This document shows, piece by piece, positions 62,473-64,000 of a stretch of 64,000 nucleotides of DNA (positions are counted from its first letter, which is position 1; each line of letters begins with the position of its first letter). The stretch is taken from NCBI GenBank assembly GCA_964019425.1, contig OZ025849.1, forward strand, positions 372,001 through 436,000. The letters are read 5' to 3'. This DNA comes from Flectonema sp. DT1601 (lineage: Eukaryota; Euglenozoa; Diplonemea; Diplonemida; Diplonemidae). The translations under genes were made by a program, and so were the position numbers. A model generated the notes under the pieces. That model saw only the letters and a list, made by a program, of their open reading frames with translations, was not told where the DNA came from and searched no databases.

Positions 62473-63837
62473 ATGTTTTTAAGAATTAGTTTTTTGTTAT
62501 GCATGCTGGCAGTTGTTAGGAGTGACGATTGTGCTGGGTTGTCACTATCATCGTGTCTCACGAGTATCACCTGCCAGTGGTTCCCGGGTCAGCAGAAATG
62601 CTTTCCGATGTGTATAGAATATAATAGTAACGTCACATGCAGTGCTCAAGCACCAAGATGTTCATGGGGAGATTTTGGATGCTTCTCAGCCAGTTTACCT
62701 TGTGCTCAATCATCACTCACTGATTGTACGATAGACAACGGATGTGGCGTTGTACTCGGGAATAACACCTGTCAAGACTGTACCAGCGCTAAAACAAAAG
62801 AATCTTGTGGAATGATGAGCTGCTACTGGATTGAAGAAAGCTGCATATCCACACTTGGTATTTGCAACCACCCAAAAGAGACTTGTAATGACTACGGATG
62901 TTACTGGAAGGACAGTTTTGACACTTGCGTAATTCCAGACGACGAAACACCACTGTGTCAATCCCCCGAAGATTCAAATTGTATTGTTTGGGAGAACAGC
63001 ACTCTGTCTTCCTGCAGTGAGGCCACCACCTACCAGCACTGTAAGTTCGAGGCATCGTGTGATTGGAGTTTCTATTCCGAATCATGTGTGGATGCTGACA
63101 TCTGTACTAGAGTTCCTGTAAGTAACTGTACTGATGTTGGATGTGTTGTAGTGATGAGCGATGTAGAAACACTTTGTACAAGTGCTCCTGCCTTCACGAG
63201 GTGTAATCAGATTACTGATGCTGATAAATGTAATGAACTCAAAACTTGTGCCACAATCGGAGAAAATGGCAAGTGTGGTGCAGTTCTAAGTTGCCACAAC
63301 TTGCCGAAAGGTGTTTGCAATAAGAAGAAGGAATGCGTCTGGTATGGCTTGGCGGGCGGCTTATGTTCTTCGAATTCGAAAACTACTACAGACAGCGTCT
63401 CATTTCAATGTGATGGTAAGCCTTGCAAGAATCTTCTCGTGAAACCTGATGTCTCATCGTTCTCTTTTCACTTTAGTTTCTTGGAGGGTCAGCCTGCTGA
63501 AGTACTTTGGGGATTGGAAACCCATTTGTACGATGCACAAGAAAACGTCTGCTACAACTGCCCATTCTGTGAACCTGGATATGTAACAAACTTGCAATCT
63601 TTTGTCACAGTCTCACACGGCCATGGTAGCTACACTCAGGAATTTTGTGTCAAGCCGAATGAATATCCAAAGCCAGATGGTCCAGAACCAGATTCAGATG
63701 GAAGTTCATTGTCCACGGGGGCTATTATTGGAATTGTTGTTGGTCTGGTTGTAGTAGTAGGTGCAATCGTTACTGGTGTTTTACTGAAGGGAAGGAAGAG
63801 GCGCTCCTACGAAGGCATCAACGATAACAACCTCTAG
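62473..63837 (+). CDS. Cysteine-rich type I membrane glycoprotein
   Basis: A 454-residue surface protein. Residues 1-17 are a signal peptide (MFLRISFLLCMLAVVRS). The ectodomain (18-about 410) has several tandem Cys modules with the pattern C-x-W-x(3-7)-C and CNDYGCYW-like spacing, similar to PSI (plexin) repeats, with many N-glycosylation sites. A later non-repetitive region (about 320-400) ends in CYNCPFCEPGY. A Pro/Asp/Ser stalk leads to a membrane helix (GAIIGIVVGLVVVVGAIVTG) and a short basic cytosolic tail ending EGINDNNL. It resembles protist surface or adhesion proteins. The ligand is unknown. The start follows an A-rich leader without other ATGs. Confidence 0.85.
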   Translation: MFLRISFLLCMLAVVRSDDCAGLSLSSCLTSITCQWFPGQQKCFPMCIEYNSNVTCSAQAPRCSWGDFGCFSASLPCAQSSLTDCTIDNGCGVVLGNNTCQDCTSAKTKESCGMMSCYWIEESCISTLGICNHPKETCNDYGCYWKDSFDTCVIPDDETPLCQSPEDSNCIVWENSTLSSCSEATTYQHCKFEASCDWSFYSESCVDADICTRVPVSNCTDVGCVVVMSDVETLCTSAPAFTRCNQITDADKCNELKTCATIGENGKCGAVLSCHNLPKGVCNKKKECVWYGLAGGLCSSNSKTTTDSVSFQCDGKPCKNLLVKPDVSSFSFHFSFLEGQPAEVLWGLETHLYDAQENVCYNCPFCEPGYVTNLQSFVTVSHGHGSYTQEFCVKPNEYPKPDGPEPDSDGSSLSTGAIIGIVVGLVVVVGAIVTGVLLKGRKRRSYEGINDNNL

Positions 63838-64000
63838 GCTGTATTGGTCATCATATGACTTATAAAATAAAAATTAAAAAAATCTAATCAAAATGTGAAA
63901 CAGAAGATTTCTTAATCAGGGAAACATGCGGTGCATGACTCTTATACTGATGACACTTCGATTCATAGAATAAAGAGATCCGTACATCGCCAGTTTTTGT
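63838..64000. other. 3' flank at window end
   Basis: AT-rich sequence after the last stop with AATAAA-like words (63864, 63970). No gene is seen before the window ends. Confidence 0.6.

Noticed and set aside
1-64000. CRISPR arrays, rRNA genes, LTR elements and bacterial operons
   Set aside because: No evenly spaced direct repeats with unique spacers, no rRNA core segments, and no long direct repeats flanking a coding body. Long inverted repeats occur only in the element at 18315-20096.

Overview
The window looks like nuclear DNA of an AT-rich, flagellated unicellular eukaryote. Spacers are packed with A and T homopolymers of 10 to more than 30 bases. Genes are compact, nearly intronless, use standard stop codons, and every one I can support lies on the + strand between 27.6 and 63.8 kb. 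Almost every start codon has an AG (usually CAG), often after a pyrimidine-rich stretch, a few to about 65 bases upstream. That layout is what spliced-leader trans-splicing of polycistronic transcripts leaves behind, so my leading inference is a euglenozoan-like protist. No spliced-leader gene is seen, so the lineage stays open.

Bases 1-27651 hold no gene I can support. They contain homopolymer-rich spacer, one complete-looking inverted-repeat DNA element of about 1.8 kb (18315-20096, arms about 180 bp, flanked by TA), two copies of a dispersed structured repeat, a short repeat pair and several strong hairpins.

Bases 27652-41675 hold a PYROXD2-type oxidoreductase, a tandem A-B-A-B array of four almost identical 195-codon genes, a membrane-anchored purple acid phosphatase, a calponin-homology/EF-hand coiled-coil protein with one 87-base intron, and a receptor-like protein kinase. 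Bases 41676-45717 are spacer with two more copies of the structured repeat.

Bases 45718-63837 hold a RING/B-box-like protein, a nicolin-1 homologue, a long coiled-coil protein with a stop-free 72-base intron and a decayed copy of its own 5' end just upstream, a thioredoxin-monothiol glutaredoxin fusion, a 1370-residue IQ-motif protein, an unknown 217-residue protein, a methyltransferase with an OB-like N-terminal domain, an RmlD/MAT2B-like reductase, two tandem small proteins sharing a presequence-like N-terminus, and a cysteine-rich type I membrane protein.

The genes do not form one pathway. Nicolin-1 and the CH/EF-hand and IQ coiled-coil proteins point to a tubulin/flagellum theme. The most unusual items are the structured repeat family ending in T runs, the A-B-A-B array, tiny upstream ORFs in several leaders (including a start-stop element touching the nicolin-1 start), and the OB-methyltransferase fusion.
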